A stretch of DNA of 64,000 bases from Algoriphagus marincola DSM 16067 (lineage in GTDB: Bacteria > Bacteroidota > Bacteroidia > Cytophagales > Cyclobacteriaceae): assembly GCF_000429405.1 (NCBI RefSeq), contig NZ_AUBU01000003.1, forward strand, positions 62,001 through 126,000, read 5' to 3'. Shown here in pieces: positions 19,801 through 27,902 of the stretch. The notes beneath the pieces are model-generated. The model saw only the letters and a list, made by a program, of their open reading frames with translations, had not been told where the DNA came from and made no database searches. Both the position numbers and the translations under genes were made by a program. Positions within the stretch are counted from its first letter, which is position 1; each line of letters begins with the position of its first letter.

Positions 19801-20257
19801 TCATATCCCTCCAATCGTGAGAGCCATCTCCATTTAAGTCTTCCAACCAGGAATTGATTTCGCTTCGCTCAGGAGAAAGTTCTTCGTGTAGAAACTTCCG
19901 CTTATCCTCAATATTTTGAAGACTGATGGAGCGAATTTCCCAGTCCTGATGACCACGGATATCAAATTCTGAGTTTTTCTGTCTATTCGTGCGGGTGTAA
20001 TAAAGCGAGCCATCATCCGTGATATGAATGGAAATTGGATCAAAAATCAATGAATCCACTGCCCAAACATCTAACTTCAAGCCTTCTTTTAGGTTGGGAC
20101 TCACCTGAGTTTTGGCAGCAGCTACTTGAATTTGAATCTCTTCCTTGCTTAAGGATTTGATCCTCAAATCAACAGGCTCATTTTTTTGACAAGCAAATAG
20201 GATAAAACTTCCAATCAGTGGAATTGAAAGCTTCTTTAGGAATTTTGTTGAGTACAT
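16847..20257 (-). CDS. PVC-type heme-binding lipoprotein with beta-propeller, HEAT repeats and cytochrome c domain
   Basis: A 1136-residue lipoprotein. Seen in order: a lipobox with Cys23 (ILFACQK); three acidic calcium-loop-like motifs (DLNGDGSHDW, DDTDQDGYAD, DTNGDGIMD) at about 140-220; a glucose/sorbosone-dehydrogenase-like propeller to about residue 480 (MGVRNTHEFVFDEHT, GPTGMVYNPG, GMDFGPDGALYFADW); HEAT-type repeats at about 500-980 (DSEIRAQAAKWLGDIR); and a C-terminal cytochrome c with CIRCH and a SMPSM axial methionine. This layout is the membrane-bound dehydrogenase type first known from Planctomycetes and common in Cytophagales. It probably oxidises a sugar or alcohol in the periplasm; the substrate is unknown. 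Confidence 0.88.
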   Translation of the reverse strand: MYSTKFLKKLSIPLIGSFILFACQKNEPVDLRIKSLSKEEIQIQVAAAKTQVSPNLKEGLKLDVWAVDSLIFDPISIHITDDGSLYYTRTNRQKNSEFDIRGHQDWEIRSISLQNIEDKRKFLHEELSPERSEINSWLEDLNGDGSHDWRDMTVEKEQIFRVDDTDQDGYADHYQMIVEDFNDEVTDVAGAVMKGEEALFVGVGPDMWRMVDTNGDGIMDEKESISHGYGIHIGFGAHGMSGLEMGPDGRVYWGIGDIGFNGKGPDGKEWKYPNRGVIARANPDGSDFEIYAMGVRNTHEFVFDEHTNLISVDNDGDHAGEKERLVYITNGSDTGWRINWQFGKYRDPDNNRYKVWMDERFFTPRWEKQAAFITPPIANYVSGPTGMVYNPGAGLGPRWKDHFFVVEFVGNAANSGIHAFTLEPKGATFELKSTERIASGVLPTGMDFGPDGALYFADWIDGWGTKNYGRIWKLEDESAENWELQQHTKKELQADYKTIAEDELKSKLYHEDLRVRRKAQFELAKRGADGAAIFEQVLADKSNQLARIHAIVGLSQLARLDDRKYADEIVPFLQDEDSEIRAQAAKWLGDIRYDQVSSQLIQNLQDENARVRFFAAEALGRAGHKEAFDDLVNLLETNNDEDAYIRHAASLALARINDEEKITQLYTHPSKAVRMGAVIALRRLESPGLSKFLADSEELIVAEAARAIHDDFSVEESLPDLAALIISTKSDFEPLVRRIISANQRLGGEQQLNDLLAYVSRNDIPQAMKSEAIAALGTWSKPSLVDRVDGRYRGEVERDPTLLREKARPVFLSLLTSNQADARLEAVKAIGKAGVSDASSSLLSLVKSSSDSDMKVAALQALDRLQTDDLAEAIPIAMEDSNQAVRVAGLSLLSQSALPLNQKQELLLTIIRNQSNEEKRQALLTLSTLENSASFEGWNAILVDFKDDKISSPIWVELEEAIDKTGSETLISQFQQLLKEKAGDENWRLFQGALAEGNVREGRTIFFQNQAAQCIRCHAYDDMGGNAGPRLNGIARQLSREELLIALVEPSARLAPGYGFVTLELENGETVSGTLEKDSAEGVSIKNGQGETKSYSNAEIKEKKLAPSSMPSMAEMLNKREIRDLVSFLSTLNRVE

Positions 20258-20321
20258 ATTTCAGGTTTATGGTTTGCAAACCCAAAATAGCAAAAAGATA
20301 AAGTAATTCTTTTCCAGCCAT

Positions 20322-20353
20322 AAAAAACAAAACCCCGATCATGGACCGGGATT
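20322..20353 (-). terminator. Terminator of the tRNA-Glu transcript
   Basis: On the minus strand AATCCCGGTC pairs with GATCGGGGTT around a CAT loop (10 pairs, including G-U), followed by TTGTTTTTT. It lies about 70 bases after the second tRNA. Confidence 0.75.
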
Positions 20354-20420
20354 TGTCATCTTTAACCACTAACAACCATAAAATAAAAAATGTAAATGTC
20401 TCGGGTGATTGAGAACTAAG

Positions 20421-20492
20421 TAGTCCGTACGGGAATCGAACCCGTGTTTCATCCGTGAAAGGGATGCGTCCTAACCCCTAGACGAACGGACC
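20421..20492 (-). tRNA. tRNA-Glu (anticodon TTC), copy 2
   Basis: The minus strand gives a 72-base cloverleaf. The acceptor stem is GGTCCGT/ACGGACT with one G-U pair at its end, the anticodon hairpin is CATCC-CTTTCAC-GGATG with anticodon TTC, and the T-arm is CGGGTTCGATTCCCG. No CCA is encoded. Its sequence is identical to the copy 106 bases upstream. Confidence 0.95.
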
Positions 20493-20526
20493 ATATAAAT
20501 GGTAAAAAAAATAGAGGGCTTGCTAG

Positions 20527-20598
20527 TAGTCCGTACGGGAATCGAACCCGTGTTTCATCCGTGAAAGGGATGCGTCCTAACCCCTAGACGAACGGACC
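20527..20598 (-). tRNA. tRNA-Glu (anticodon TTC), copy 1
   Basis: Identical in sequence to the copy at 20421-20492 and transcribed before it. The surrounding bases AGAGGGCTTG (20513-20522) and CAAGCCCTCT (20612-20621) are perfect inverted repeats that could form a stem enclosing this tRNA in the precursor. Confidence 0.95.
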
Positions 20599-20791
20599 AT
20601 TTTGGGATTATCAAGCCCTCTTTTTAAAAGGTTGTGCAAATATAGAAGTCTGTTTTTAGAATAACAAAGTGCCCTAAAAAAAATCTGATAATTTCTTATA
20701 AAGCCCTGATCATTAGGCTGAAAAATTTTACCCTAAAAAAGTGCTGAGAATGCCTAATTTTGAAGAACAAAGAAAAGCCAGAATATACCCA

Positions 20792-21811
20792 ATGAACAAG
20801 AAAATTAGAGTTGCTATCAATGGATTTGGAAGAATAGGGAGATACACCACCAAGCTCTTGATGGATAAAGATAATATAGAACTGGTGGCTATCAACGATT
20901 TAGCCAATAACGAATCCATCTTGCACCTACTGAAATATGATTCTATTCATAGAAAGTTTGACAGGAAAATCAGTCTTGATGGGAATTTTTTAGTCTCTGA
21001 AGGCAATAAAATCCGGCTTTTAGAGCAATCAAAACCGGAATTGTTGCCATGGAGAGAGATGGAGATCGACTTGGTCATCGAGTGTACCGGAAGGTTTACA
21101 TCTAGAGAATCTGCTTCGCTCCATTTGGATGCTGGTGCTAAAAAGGTTTTGATATCAGCTCCTTCACCAGATGAAAGCATCAAAATGATTGTATTGGGAG
21201 TGAATGAGAATATTTTGACAGGAAAAGAAAAAATCATCAGTAATGCCTCCTGTACTACCAATTGCCTTGCTCCGATGGTCCAAATTCTCGATCAAAACTT
21301 CGGACTGGTAAAAGGCTATGCATCTACGGTTCACTCCTACACCAATGATCAAAACCTTCATGATGCGCCGCATCGGGACCTGAGAAGAGCAAGAGCAGCG
21401 GCATATTCCATTATTCCGACTACGACCAATGCCGGAAAAGCTTTGGACAGAGTCCTTCCAAGGTTAAATGGAAGAATAGAAGCTTCTGCTATGCGAGTAC
21501 CTGTGCCCAACGGTTCTCTGACAGATTTGATCGTCGAAATTGAAAAGGAAGCGAGTGTAGAAGAAATTAATCAAGCTTTTGAAAATGCTTCAAAAAACCA
21601 ATTTAAGGGGATTCTTCAGGTAGAAAGTGATCCGATCGTTTCCATGGATATCATCGGGAACCCTCACTCCTGCATCATTGACAAAGAACTGACCTCAAGC
21701 AAGGGAAATATGGTCAAGCTAGTAGGATGGTATGACAATGAAGCTGGATACTCCAATCGACTCGTAGACTTAATTGAAGTTATTTTCGAAAAAAAGCAAG
21801 AAAGGATTTAG
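20792..21811 (+). CDS. gapA: Glyceraldehyde-3-phosphate dehydrogenase, type I
   Basis: Oxidises glyceraldehyde 3-phosphate to 1,3-bisphosphoglycerate with NAD. 339 residues from the ATG at 20792, where the conserved start MNKKIRVAINGFGRIG lies. In-frame GTG/ATG codons at 20741 and 20750 would add a non-family tail. Seen: AINDLA, whose Asp favours NAD; the active-site SNASCTTNCLAP; the HSYTNDQ and APHRDLRRAR segments; and GWYDNEAGYSNR. It stands alone, divergent from the tRNA genes, so its role (glycolysis or gluconeogenesis) cannot be told from context. Confidence 0.94.
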   Translation: MNKKIRVAINGFGRIGRYTTKLLMDKDNIELVAINDLANNESILHLLKYDSIHRKFDRKISLDGNFLVSEGNKIRLLEQSKPELLPWREMEIDLVIECTGRFTSRESASLHLDAGAKKVLISAPSPDESIKMIVLGVNENILTGKEKIISNASCTTNCLAPMVQILDQNFGLVKGYASTVHSYTNDQNLHDAPHRDLRRARAAAYSIIPTTTNAGKALDRVLPRLNGRIEASAMRVPVPNGSLTDLIVEIEKEASVEEINQAFENASKNQFKGILQVESDPIVSMDIIGNPHSCIIDKELTSSKGNMVKLVGWYDNEAGYSNRLVDLIEVIFEKKQERI

Positions 21812-21837
21812 GAGCGCATTTTTAACCGGATCAACCC

Positions 21838-22530
21838 CTAACTTCGCTTTAGCATCCCATAGTATTGCTCACGAATTTCTCTTGGATCTCTTTTTTGCAA
21901 GAAATTCTTGAACGCGATTAAATTGGCCCATTGCACCCTTAGCCAACTATTATTCTCGTATTTTCGGGCAGAAACTTTAATAGATTTTGGAATAATATAG
22001 AATTGATACTGGATTTTTATTCTTTTAACTAATTCAAAATCTTCCATGATACAAAACTGCTCATTGAAGCCGCCCAAGCTGTCAAAAAGGTCCTTTTTAA
22101 TGAAAAGAGTCTGATCACCTCCTCCTGATAAAATCCCATTGAAACGGGTAAACCAAGAATTAATTTTCAAGAGTGGATGCTTAGAATCAAAACGGTATCG
22201 ATAACATCCCGCAAACTTTCCATTTGCCACAGCTCTTTCAATATCCTCAAAAAACCCAGGGACAGGTCGGGTATCAGCATGAACAAAATACAGTGTATCA
22301 CCGATTGCCAACTCGGCCCCTCTATTCATCTGAACAGCTCTGCTTGACCTATTTACTTGAGTAAATTTAACTCCATTTTCCTGACAAATATCCTTACTGT
22401 AATCCTTACTATTAGCATCCACGACGATGATTTCATGCTTCTTCTCTGCTAGCTCCTTTTTCAAAAATGGAATCAAAGCTTTCAGGTTTTCTTCTTCATT
22501 TAGGGTCGGAACGATTACAGAAAGTTTCAT
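21838..22530 (-). CDS. TIGR04283-type glycosyltransferase 2 (arsenosugar biosynthesis type)
   Basis: A 230-residue GT-A glycosyltransferase. Seen: the start VPTLNEEENLKALIPFL, the IIVVDANSKDYS loop, RAVQMNRGAELA, and the VHADTRPVP metal motif (DxD-like). The rapid VHADT motif and length match the TIGR04283 group, renamed by NCBI for arsenosugar synthesis and earlier called rSAM/selenodomain-associated transferase 2. Its usual partner, the TIGR04282 protein, is encoded upstream on the same strand with 157 bases between. The substrate is inferred from family naming only. Confidence 0.82.
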   Translation of the reverse strand: MKLSVIVPTLNEEENLKALIPFLKKELAEKKHEIIVVDANSKDYSKDICQENGVKFTQVNRSSRAVQMNRGAELAIGDTLYFVHADTRPVPGFFEDIERAVANGKFAGCYRYRFDSKHPLLKINSWFTRFNGILSGGGDQTLFIKKDLFDSLGGFNEQFCIMEDFELVKRIKIQYQFYIIPKSIKVSARKYENNSWLRVQWANLIAFKNFLQKRDPREIREQYYGMLKRS

Positions 22531-22687
22531 GAAAGCAAGAGGATTATTTTTTCATTTACAGGATTTAAAGTTGGAGCTTGAATTCCAACCTTGATTGGTT
22601 TATTCTATAAAAAGCTCTGCTATACTTTTCTGAACGAAATTTCACTTGCTTTTCAGAATCCCCCATTCTTTCGGATCATTATCAAAT

Positions 22688-23299
22688 TTATTTTCCCTCC
22701 AATTCATCGATCAAGCTTTTCATTTTTTGCCAATCTTCAAGAGTATCAATATCCGACCGAACGGCTAACTCACTGTAAGATATTCCAATCGATTTGATAT
22801 TGGATTTAGTCTGGTAAATTACTTCTGAAGTACTCCAATTTACATCATGAAAAAGTTGGGGAAAATACTGACTCATACCTAGCAGATAATACCCACCATC
22901 TTCTGCTGGACCTATCACCACATCCCGATGATTTAGTGTCTCGAAAGCCTCCAAAAACAATTCGGGATTTATCTCTGCACAATCTGTCCCAATTATCAAA
23001 ACCTTCTGATAACCAGCGGAAAATAAATCTGAAAAGGCATTTGACATTCGCTCGCCTAGTCCAATTCCAGTCTGAACTTTGAAATGATAGGATCCATACC
23101 GTGGCTTATCCTCAGGAACAAAATTGGAATAATAGAGAAACTTATCGACTGCAACCTGACTACAAATCCTATGAGTGAATTTACAAAGTCTGTCGTAAAT
23201 TTCTAGTGCCTTATGATCTCCAAGATCCTTGGCTAGCCGGGTTTTCACCTTGCCTAATTGAGCATTTTTCTGGAAGATGATGATTGCAGACCTTTCCAT
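22688..23299 (-). CDS. TIGR04282-type glycosyltransferase 1 (DUF2064, arsenosugar biosynthesis type)
   Basis: A 203-residue nucleotidyl/glycosyltransferase-like protein of DUF2064. Seen: the start IIFQKNAQLGKVKTRLAKDLG, similar to sugar nucleotidyltransferases, VLIIGTDCAEINPE, and GPAEDGGYYLLG. It pairs with the TIGR04283 gene downstream. Radical SAM and ArsM/ArsS-like partners are not in the window. The 347 bases upstream of it (23300-23647) hold no gene or clear structure. Confidence 0.82.
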   Translation of the reverse strand: MERSAIIIFQKNAQLGKVKTRLAKDLGDHKALEIYDRLCKFTHRICSQVAVDKFLYYSNFVPEDKPRYGSYHFKVQTGIGLGERMSNAFSDLFSAGYQKVLIIGTDCAEINPELFLEAFETLNHRDVVIGPAEDGGYYLLGMSQYFPQLFHDVNWSTSEVIYQTKSNIKSIGISYSELAVRSDIDTLEDWQKMKSLIDELEGK

Positions 23300-23647
23300 T
23301 ATGCAACCCCTCCTCCGCAGTTAAATCGCATATTTTTATAGTATACCAAGCGAAAGCTTTTGAATAATCCATTTGAAAATGACTTCTGATATTTTCGAGT
23401 TTTATTTGGATTACTAGGATTATAAAGCGTTTTCATAATTTTAACTACGATCTCATTAAGTTTTTTGGTTTTAGAAAGGTTAAAAAGGATTGAAGATTAA
23501 CCAAATTGATATTTTACGATTTGGAAAAAACAGCATTGAACTTAAGTCAAAATTCGTTTTGATTTGATTTTCAATTCCTTAAAGCTAAGTTATCCCACCT
23601 GGTTAATTTATTTCAATTGAGGTATTGAGATTGGATTCAAAAACCAC
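23300..23647. other. Intergenic region without recognised feature
   Basis: AT-rich stretch between the glycosyltransferase 1 start and the eda stop. No open frame of note, tRNA or strong hairpin is seen. It should hold the promoter for the glycosyltransferase genes and the end of the eda transcript. Confidence 0.5.
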
Positions 23648-24316
23648 TTATTGATTAGCCTTTATATCTTGAATCCAATTAACCACCGAGCTGATAGAAG
23701 ATGAGATTTTTGAATATTCTCCATTTGCGATCCAGTCTTTTCTCAATAATTGGGATCCCATACCTACACAAAGGACTCCTGCATCAAACCAGGGTTTGAT
23801 GCTTCCCAAATTAGGTTCTACCCCTCCTGTCGGAATGATTTCAACCTTAGGCAGTACAGCATGAATAGCGGGCACAAAATCAGGTCCTAGAATATTTGCT
23901 GGATAGATCTTAACCAATTCCGCTCCAAGTTCTGTAGCTTGAAAAACTTCCGTAACGGTCCCGCAACCAGGTACCCACGGCACATCTACTTTGCGGCAAT
24001 AGTCACCTAACTTCGCGTTCATAACTGGAGCGACAATGAACTCTGCTCCCATTTCAATAAACTCTTCGGCTTGCCAAGGATGATAAATAGTCCCTACTCC
24101 CAAGGACAGTCCAGGAAGGGATTCGGCAAGCCTTTTCAAAGCCGGAAACACAAGGGTCGCTCTATCCCCTCTATTTACTAATTCGATCACTCGGATACCA
24201 CCCTCATAGGCAGTTTCCAGAAGCTTCAGGCATACATTTTCATCTGGGTGATAAAATATGGGCATTACTCCAGCTTTATCCATTTTCCTGATAAACTCAC
24301 TTTCTTGATTTCTCAT
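23648..24316 (-). CDS. eda: KDPG / KHG aldolase
   Basis: Cleaves 2-keto-3-deoxy-6-phosphogluconate to pyruvate and glyceraldehyde 3-phosphate. 222 residues, a class I aldolase barrel. Seen: IRVIELVNRGD with the catalytic Glu, GVGTIYHPWQA, EFIVAPVMN, the Schiff-base lysine in LVKIYPANILG, and IPTGGVEP. It begins one base after the kdgK stop, forming a kinase-aldolase unit for ketodeoxygluconate use. No upstream dehydratase or uronate genes are in the window, so the entry sugar is unknown. Confidence 0.92.
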   Translation of the reverse strand: MRNQESEFIRKMDKAGVMPIFYHPDENVCLKLLETAYEGGIRVIELVNRGDRATLVFPALKRLAESLPGLSLGVGTIYHPWQAEEFIEMGAEFIVAPVMNAKLGDYCRKVDVPWVPGCGTVTEVFQATELGAELVKIYPANILGPDFVPAIHAVLPKVEIIPTGGVEPNLGSIKPWFDAGVLCVGMGSQLLRKDWIANGEYSKISSSISSVVNWIQDIKANQ

Positions 24317-25309
24317 TTATCGTTTGATTGCTCCGGATTTGCCTTCCAGAATTTCCTTTATTTCCTCCTCAGATCCGATCAATACATCTCCTGGAATGCT
24401 ATGTTTTAAAACGGCTGCACCCAATCCAAAGTCCAAGGATTCTTGGATGGACTTATCATTTACTAATCCAAAAATCAGTCCACTGGCAAATGCATCTCCA
24501 GTTCCAACCCGATCTATAATATTTTGAATTTCAATTGATTCAGTACTTATTGATGAATCTTTAGTGTAGGCATTTGCTGATAGTGTATTGTGAGAGGCAG
24601 AATGTACGATTCGTTGGGTATTCACTATCATTTGGAGGTTTTGAAAATGCTGAAATGCAAAAGTCCTTGCCTCCTGTAAAGACTGAAAATCTTTATTTAA
24701 GCACTGATTGAAATCACGGGTTCCACCAATTATATGCGTCGTAAGTTCCATCAATCGAGACATGATTTCATCCGGACTCTTTCCATATTTCCAAAGATTA
24801 GATCGATAATTAAGATCGCCTGACACAGGGATTGAACATTTTCTAGCGGCTTCCAAAAGCCTCAAAGTAAGATTAGCAGATTCTTGAGAAAGGGCCGGAG
24901 TAATACCTGACCAATGCACCCACCCAAATTCTTTGAGTATCTCCTCCCAATTTTCATCACTCCCATCATAGGATGAAAAACTACTATTTGCACGGTCATA
25001 GACGATTTTGGAGCTTCTAAGCCCAGAACCTTGCTCTAAAAAATATACTCCCAATCTTCCAGGAAGAAATTTGACAAAAGTGGTATCAATTCCATTTTTT
25101 CTGAGATGGGACACTGCAGCCTTTCCTAAATCATGGTTGGGAAAAGCGGTCACATGTGATACCTGCATTCCAAAATTGGCCAAACCTGCAGCAACATTAG
25201 CCTCAGAACCACCAAAAACCAGATTAAATGAGTTCGCTTGTGCTAATCGCTGATTATCAGGCGGACTCAAGCGAAGCATTATTTCACCTAAAGTCAGTAC
25301 TTTTTTCAT
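24317..25309 (-). CDS. kdgK: 2-keto-3-deoxygluconate kinase (PfkB family)
   Basis: Phosphorylates KDG to KDPG, feeding the aldolase encoded directly after it. 330 residues of the ribokinase fold. Seen: LTLGEIMLRLSPP, FGGSEANVAAGLANFG, GDLNYRSNLW and the catalytic RVGTGDAFASGLIFGL anion hole with base Asp. Assignment to KDG rather than another sugar rests on the neighbouring eda. The gene starts about 130 bases from a terminator belonging to the upstream lipoprotein gene. Confidence 0.9.
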   Translation of the reverse strand: MKKVLTLGEIMLRLSPPDNQRLAQANSFNLVFGGSEANVAAGLANFGMQVSHVTAFPNHDLGKAAVSHLRKNGIDTTFVKFLPGRLGVYFLEQGSGLRSSKIVYDRANSSFSSYDGSDENWEEILKEFGWVHWSGITPALSQESANLTLRLLEAARKCSIPVSGDLNYRSNLWKYGKSPDEIMSRLMELTTHIIGGTRDFNQCLNKDFQSLQEARTFAFQHFQNLQMIVNTQRIVHSASHNTLSANAYTKDSSISTESIEIQNIIDRVGTGDAFASGLIFGLVNDKSIQESLDFGLGAAVLKHSIPGDVLIGSEEEIKEILEGKSGAIKR

Positions 25310-25393
25310 AGAAATTGGAAAGAAGAAAAATAGATTATTAAAGTGCTAAATCCAATCTTGACTCCATAATCTTGCGAAACCGATTCCAATAAA

Positions 25394-25420
25394 AAAGCCT
25401 TCCCAAAATGAGAAGGCTTT
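25394..25420 (-). terminator. Rho-independent terminator of the 25.4-26.1 kb lipoprotein gene
   Basis: AAAGCCTTC and GAAGGCTTT form a 9-base-pair stem with a nine-base loop. On the minus strand a run of six T follows. It lies 23 bases after the lipoprotein stop. Confidence 0.88.
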
Positions 25421-25443
25421 CAAAAATGAATTCGTTTGGAAGT

Positions 25444-26091
25444 TTAGAATCTTAAAGAGGCTTTAACTACTGAACTCCCCTTTCCATTTGTTGGGTTAAA
25501 CCTTCCTTCTACAATGCCTTCTCCTGATGCCCCTCGAAATCTACCTGTCCCCCCGACGATTTCTACTTCAGCAACAAAAACGGTCAATGTTTCATTTATC
25601 GGTGTAGCTATATTCTCCAGACTCTTGAAAAATATCGCATTTCCTCTTCTGTCAACAGTTACTGAACTCACTTCATCAGGGATTTTTTTCAATCCTAATT
25701 TTGCCAATTCTTCGCCGTAAAACTGAGTTACGGGAGCACCAATAGATGTTGTTTCACTGGTTGCCAATTGATTAATATAAGAGGTAGCTCTTCCCATGAA
25801 GCGCGCAACACCTTTGCCTGTTCCTGGCAAAAAGGTAATTTCGTTCACTGGAATTTCTGGATTTTCGTTGGGAAAAGAAATCGGCGTGATTTGGTTTGAA
25901 AATACCTCTATGTATTTAAATGTACGTCCCTTTCGAAGGTTTTCAGACTCTGGGATTTCAGAGATTTCCTCCTCCGGCAATTCGGTAACCTGCATTTCTT
26001 CCACTTCCTCAAGTCCTGACATACAGGAAGAAGCGATGAAAATTAGGCCTAAAAACGCCATTAATTTTCCTGTCAAATGGATCTTTTTCAT
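25444..26091 (-). CDS. Lipoprotein of unknown function, beta-rich
   Basis: I do not recognise this 215-residue protein. Seen: a lipoprotein signal peptide with lipobox IASSC (Cys23), then an acidic stretch rich in Glu (about residues 26-50), then a beta-rich part with repeated glycine turns (LPGTGKGVARFMG, GGTGRFRGASGEGIVEG). The GTGRFxGASGxG pattern recalls the allene-oxide-cyclase / dirigent-like barrel found in some bacterial lipoproteins, but this is only a resemblance. It has its own terminator, so it is probably a single-gene unit. Confidence 0.7.
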   Translation of the reverse strand: MKKIHLTGKLMAFLGLIFIASSCMSGLEEVEEMQVTELPEEEISEIPESENLRKGRTFKYIEVFSNQITPISFPNENPEIPVNEITFLPGTGKGVARFMGRATSYINQLATSETTSIGAPVTQFYGEELAKLGLKKIPDEVSSVTVDRRGNAIFFKSLENIATPINETLTVFVAEVEIVGGTGRFRGASGEGIVEGRFNPTNGKGSSVVKASLRF

Positions 26092-26216
26092 TTTAATTTT
26101 TTTTAGGGTGATTGAATAATTTGGTGATTTTTTAAATAAAACAGATAAACTGAATATGAAATTTTCTATTTCAAAATCAGATTATTGCACCTTACACCAA
26201 TAAAAATGCCAAATAT

Positions 26217-26501
26217 TCAACTTTCTACAAGAAAAAAATTTGCTTGTGCAGCAGATTCCCTAATTTCTTTAGCAGCTTGATACTCCTTGGAATAATACCA
26301 TTGCCTTGCAGTTTCTTTATCTGCAAACTCTAACATTACCAAGCGGTCATGATCCCAACTCCCTTCCAATGCTTCTACGGGATTACCTCGAAGTACAAAT
26401 TTCCCCCCGAAAGCTTTGACAGTATCAGGGGTAAGTTTTTTGTAAGATTCATATTGCTGTGGATCAGAAATATCCACTTGTACTATAATGTATGCAGGCA
26501 T
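26217..26501 (-). CDS. DUF1330 domain protein
   Basis: A 94-residue ferredoxin-like (dimeric alpha-beta barrel) protein. Seen: AYIIVQVDISDPQQYESYKKLTP, GGKFVLRGNPVEALEG, RLVMLEFADKETARQWYYS, all typical of DUF1330. Family members are small soluble proteins of unknown function, some resembling antibiotic-synthesis monooxygenases. The start is 12 bases after the TolC stop on the same strand, so it may ride on the exporter transcript. Confidence 0.87.
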   Translation of the reverse strand: MPAYIIVQVDISDPQQYESYKKLTPDTVKAFGGKFVLRGNPVEALEGSWDHDRLVMLEFADKETARQWYYSKEYQAAKEIRESAAQANFFLVES

Positions 26502-26513
26502 AGTTAAATAAGT

Positions 26514-27902
26514 TTATTCGAATCCAAATCCAGCAGCATAGCGAACTTTCGCATAGGATATTTTTCGTTTGGCCGCCAAACCATTCAAGGTAATTTTAGC
26601 ATCAAAAACAGACACTTCGCGTGCGTTTACCAAGAATAAGGAACTCTCTCCCATTTCAAATCTACGGAGTTCGGCATTCAGTAATCGCTCTAAGTTGAAT
26701 ACATTTTCTCTCAAGGTACTTACCTGCTGATTGATCACATTCCAAGAATTGATTTCTCCTTCCAGTTTGGTTCGTAGCTGTAGTTCTTTTAAATCTCTGG
26801 AGTTTTGTTTGAAGTCAATCTTAGCTTTCGCAAGCCCTAGGGACCCTCTGGCTTTTCTCCATAGAATGGGTGTGTAGACCGATACACCGAACTTATAGTT
26901 ATTCTCAAAGAATGGAGATTGCTCAAAACCACCGAGTTCTTCTACCAGAAAGTTATACTTTAATTTTACTACAGGCAGAAGAGACTGTCCTTTTAGCTGC
27001 CGATCTACATCCAAACTTGCCAATTCGAAATCAGCAATTCGAAGATCCGGATGGATGCTGATGTTTTCCCGAAGTTCTGCAGGATCAATCGCGTATTGAT
27101 CATTCTCAACGAGTGGCTGAGGAACAACTGATGGATTTAGTAACATAGGTTGCTCTTCTTCATTCCAAAGGAAAGCACTGAGCATCTGCGTATCAACAAA
27201 GAATTGATTCTGCAATCCCTGTAATCTATACTGCCGACTCAAGAGCTGCGTATAAGCTTCTACTGTATCAATAGCGGCTACGTCTCCTTGCTCAAAGCTT
27301 AACTTTACTGCACCATATCGGATTTCAGTTAATCGAACTGCCTCTTCAAAAGCCTTCATATTGGCATAGCTCTCTGACCATTTCCAATACATCTCCACAC
27401 CTCCAAAATACAGCTCATTCAGAATAGCTATCCGCTCAGCCTCTGTCGATTGCTGATAAAGCTTCGCTTGTCTGAGCATGGCTCTTCTTTCATCTAGGAT
27501 TAAACCCTGACCCAGATTGACTGCGGCACCAGCAGCAAAAAGGCCACCGGAAGGCACCGTAGCTTCAGGATCCAAGAATTGACCGGTATTTTGCTCAAAA
27601 GTTCCCATGAGCTCTACTCCAGCTAATGTCGGAACAGTAATCCCAGCTTCTCGTCGATCATAGTATTCGGAATCCTTGAAAGTCTTTTGATCCAAGTTAC
27701 CGAATAGCAAAGGATCAAAAGCACCTCTTGCAGTTCGAACCTCCATGGCCCCCATCTCAAGGGTAATATCCGCCTGACGAGCTACAGGATGGTATGACCT
27801 TACCCAATCAAGAAAACTCTCCAGTCGGAGGGTATCCATTTCTTGGCTCCAAGCAGTCTGAAAGAAAATAAACAGGAAGGATGAAAGAATCAGTTTTTTC
27901 AT
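26514..27902 (-). CDS. TolC family outer membrane channel
   Basis: A 462-residue outer membrane efflux protein with a signal peptide ending near TAWSQ (residue 19). Seen: two long helical repeats with the DWVRSYHP-like start, NELYFGGVEMYWKWS, and late KARGSLGLAKAKIDF. These fit the OEP fold, which forms a trimeric channel. It overlaps the HlyD gene by one base and ends the TetR-ABC-HlyD-TolC order, so it is the outer-membrane part of that exporter. Confidence 0.88.
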   Translation of the reverse strand: MKKLILSSFLFIFFQTAWSQEMDTLRLESFLDWVRSYHPVARQADITLEMGAMEVRTARGAFDPLLFGNLDQKTFKDSEYYDRREAGITVPTLAGVELMGTFEQNTGQFLDPEATVPSGGLFAAGAAVNLGQGLILDERRAMLRQAKLYQQSTEAERIAILNELYFGGVEMYWKWSESYANMKAFEEAVRLTEIRYGAVKLSFEQGDVAAIDTVEAYTQLLSRQYRLQGLQNQFFVDTQMLSAFLWNEEEQPMLLNPSVVPQPLVENDQYAIDPAELRENISIHPDLRIADFELASLDVDRQLKGQSLLPVVKLKYNFLVEELGGFEQSPFFENNYKFGVSVYTPILWRKARGSLGLAKAKIDFKQNSRDLKELQLRTKLEGEINSWNVINQQVSTLRENVFNLERLLNAELRRFEMGESSLFLVNAREVSVFDAKITLNGLAAKRKISYAKVRYAAGFGFE

